Source: Planctomycetota bacterium (GTDB taxonomy: Bacteria; Planctomycetota; SKW154). Taken from it: a stretch of 6,373 nt of DNA. The DNA lies in NCBI GenBank assembly GCA_026418755.1, contig JAOAAR010000117.1, positions 1-6,373 on the forward strand, written 5' to 3'. Of this stretch, positions 4,890-6,373 are shown piece after piece. The first letter of the stretch is position 1. Each line of letters begins with the position of its first letter. The position numbers and the translations under genes are program-made. Below the pieces are notes generated by a model. It was not told the origin of the DNA. It did no database searches and was given only the letters and a program-made list of their open reading frames with translations.

Positions 4890-6107
4890 TTATTTGAGAG
4901 AGAGGACAAATCGTTTGATTCGGGCGCAGCCTTCGGATATCTCTTCGTCCGATGTGGCGAAAGAGATGCGGATGCAGCCTTCTGCTCCGAATGCAGTGCC
5001 AGAGACGGTGGCGACACATTCTTCATCAAGGAGCGCTTCACAGAAGGAAGAATCATCTTTAATAGGTGTTCCCTTAGGCGAAGAAAGCCCCAGATACGAC
5101 TTCACCGAGAGCAAAACGAAGAATGTGGCTGTGGGCTCAATGAATCTTGTCTTTGGTATCTCTTTGAGAAGAGAGACCGTTTTATTTTTTCTTTGGATGA
5201 ACTTTTTACGCATCTCTTCGGCTGCCTGTTCGGAGTCGGGGCTTGAGAGTGCGTAAAGAGCGGCGTATTGTGCTGCAGCGTTGACACAGGAGGTTGACTG
5301 CCCGATGTATTTGGCAATGTTTGTGATGAGAGGTTCAGGACCGAAAGCATATCCCACCCGCCAGCCTGTCATCGCATATGTCTTTGAGCAGGAGAATGCT
5401 ATCAGAGAGCGTTTTCGGACCTCTTCTCCTACCATAGCAGGTGAGAAATGTTTCTCTTTCTCATCCAGGATAAGTCTGTCATACACTTCGTCACTTATGA
5501 GATAGAAGTCTCGTTCTACGGCGAGTGAGGAGATTTCGCGGACCAATTTTTCCGGGTAGACCATTCCGGTGGGGTTATTTGGGGTGTTGAGAATGAGCGC
5601 TTTTGTGCGTGGGGTGATTGCTTGTTTAAGGCGTGGGAGGTAAGGGAGGAAAGAATCTTCCAATCTTGTATGGACAATTACTGGGATGCCTCCTGCAATC
5701 TGCACCATGGCGGGGTATGAGACCCAGTAAGGTGCGAGGATTATGACTTCATCTTTTGGGGTGAGTAGAGAGCAGAGTGCGGCGAAGATAGCCTGTTTTG
5801 CGCCTGCGGTGATGACAGTCTCTTTGAACGGGTCGTATGAGATTCCGTAAAGAGATTTCATTTTTTGCGCTGCTACTTTTCTGAGAGGTTCGATTCCCCG
5901 TTCTGAGGTATAACGGACCTTTCCTTCGACTATAGCCTTGTATGCTGCTTCGATGATTTTCGGTGGTGTGTTGAAATCGGGTTCTCCTGCGCCGAAATTG
6001 ATAATGTGTTTTCCTTCGCTTTTAAGAGATGCAACTTTTGCTGCTGTTTTCAGAGTTTCCGAGGCTCCTACAATCTCTGTCCATTCAGCAAATTTTTTGT
6101 CTTTCAT
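4890..6107 (-). CDS. PLP-dependent aminotransferase, class I subgroup 1b (aspartate/prephenate type)
   Basis: The 405-residue enzyme has the normal length for fold-type I aminotransferases. It should catalyse PLP-dependent amino transfer between aspartate (or glutamate, or prephenate) and 2-oxo acids in the cytosol. Visible motifs are 'FGAGEPDFNTP' (38-48), 'VRYTSERG' (64-71), 'AGAKQAIF' (101-108), 'APYWVSYP' (125-132), 'NTPNNPTG' (174-181) with Asn178, 'SDEVYD' (205-210) with Asp206 and Tyr209, the Schiff-base Lys242 in 'SKTYAMTGWR' (241-250) with Arg250, and Arg380 in 'IRISFATS' for the substrate alpha-carboxylate. Lys104 lies where a lysine of Thermus aspartate aminotransferase contacts the distal carboxylate, which favours acidic substrates. 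Two motifs vary: 'VSGTAFG' instead of 'VPG..FG', and 'PTATFF' where 'P.GAFY' is usual. The start has AGGGA seven bases upstream and overlaps the preceding stop as ATGA. Aspartate and prephenate activity cannot be separated from sequence alone. Confidence 0.93.
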   Translation of the reverse strand: MKDKKFAEWTEIVGASETLKTAAKVASLKSEGKHIINFGAGEPDFNTPPKIIEAAYKAIVEGKVRYTSERGIEPLRKVAAQKMKSLYGISYDPFKETVITAGAKQAIFAALCSLLTPKDEVIILAPYWVSYPAMVQIAGGIPVIVHTRLEDSFLPYLPRLKQAITPRTKALILNTPNNPTGMVYPEKLVREISSLAVERDFYLISDEVYDRLILDEKEKHFSPAMVGEEVRKRSLIAFSCSKTYAMTGWRVGYAFGPEPLITNIAKYIGQSTSCVNAAAQYAALYALSSPDSEQAAEEMRKKFIQRKNKTVSLLKEIPKTRFIEPTATFFVLLSVKSYLGLSSPKGTPIKDDSSFCEALLDEECVATVSGTAFGAEGCIRISFATSDEEISEGCARIKRFVLSLK

Positions 6108-6119
6108 CCCTGAATCCCT
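6104..6119 (-). promoter_or_regulatory. Start/stop overlap and ribosome binding site coupling two genes
   Basis: On the - strand AGGGA (6115-6119) lies seven bases before the aminotransferase ATG (6105-6107). The stop of the preceding gene shares bases with it as ATGA (6104-6107). A second AGGG directly touches the ATG and is too close to act. This arrangement is typical of translational coupling. Confidence 0.65.
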
Positions 6120-6373
6120 TCAATAAGTCCGAATTTTCTTTCAAGGATATCTCTGACACTTCTGATGAATGAGCGTAGGTTCTGGACGCAGGCGTCTGCT
6201 TCCGCGCTTTTGAAGGATATGAGGTCTCCCATCTGGATTTTTGAATAGAGTTGCGCCATTTCGTAGAAGATTCCGAACATCTCCTGTGTGACGACACCAC
6301 TTTCAGCCGCCTCAGCCATTTTCATAAGGAGATTTGGCTCATCGTCGGCTAACATATTTGTCGCATAAAGAAG
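6104..6373 (-). CDS. C-terminal part of an unrecognised helical protein, cut by the right edge
   Basis: The frame runs open from the right edge to a TGA at 6104-6106, giving 89 visible codons. An ATG at 6355 is in frame, but no ribosome binding site precedes it and the six codons before it stay open. The gene therefore probably begins outside the window. The visible part is almost entirely amphipathic helix, with charged and Met/Ala-rich segments such as 'LLMKMAEAAESG' and 'NLRSFIRSVRDILERKFG'. It has no Cys pair, no transmembrane segment and no signal. I do not recognise the family. Its stop overlaps the aminotransferase start, so the two are probably made together; a partner or regulatory role is possible but unsupported. 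It could also be a complete 83-residue protein beginning at 6355. Confidence 0.65.
   Translation of the reverse strand, partial: LLYATNMLADDEPNLLMKMAEAAESGVVTQEMFGIFYEMAQLYSKIQMGDLISFKSAEADACVQNLRSFIRSVRDILERKFGLIEGIQG

Overview
The window looks like a chromosomal stretch from a Planctomycetota-like or related environmental bacterium. This is an inference from protein style. The secreted protein at 2067-3209 has the 'LRNG..LEGEV' opening domain followed by 'ARLALG...GQW' and 'NGKWV' motifs. These are common in planctomycete proteins of unknown function. No rRNA, tRNA, CRISPR array, insertion sequence or phage structural gene is visible, and base composition is intermediate. Every recognisable gene is intact except the two cut by the window edges.

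Layout. On the + strand, 1-200 is the end of a gene whose product may be the C-terminal OB-like part of a RecJ-type exonuclease. It overlaps by 53 bases a DPM1-like family 2 glycosyltransferase (148-864). Facing it on the - strand is a 316-residue transcription regulator (893-1843) with two HTH-XRE domains and a LexA/S24-type C-terminal domain whose catalytic Ser and Lys are both replaced. Its promoter (TTGATG-N17-TATAAT) lies in nested palindromes, which suggests autoregulation. A 223-base divergent intergenic region follows. Next, on the + strand, is an exported coiled-coil protein with extreme G-over-C bias (2067-3209).

From 3216 to the right edge everything is on the - strand, read right to left. 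First comes the end of a small helical protein (6104-6373). Its stop overlaps, as ATGA, the start of a subgroup 1b aspartate/prephenate-type aminotransferase (4890-6107). After a 120-base gap with its own likely promoter comes a 517-residue acidic protein (3216-4769). That protein has an L7/L12-C-terminal-like domain at each end and a single CPAC motif in between.

How the genes work together. The small protein and the aminotransferase are probably translationally coupled. The acidic protein may be partly co-transcribed with them but appears to have its own control. The regulator probably controls itself and may control the divergent exported protein. No complete known defence, biosynthetic or secretion system is visible. 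The most unusual items are the catalytically degenerate double-HTH S24 regulator with its palindromic promoter, and the two-ended L7/L12-like acidic protein.
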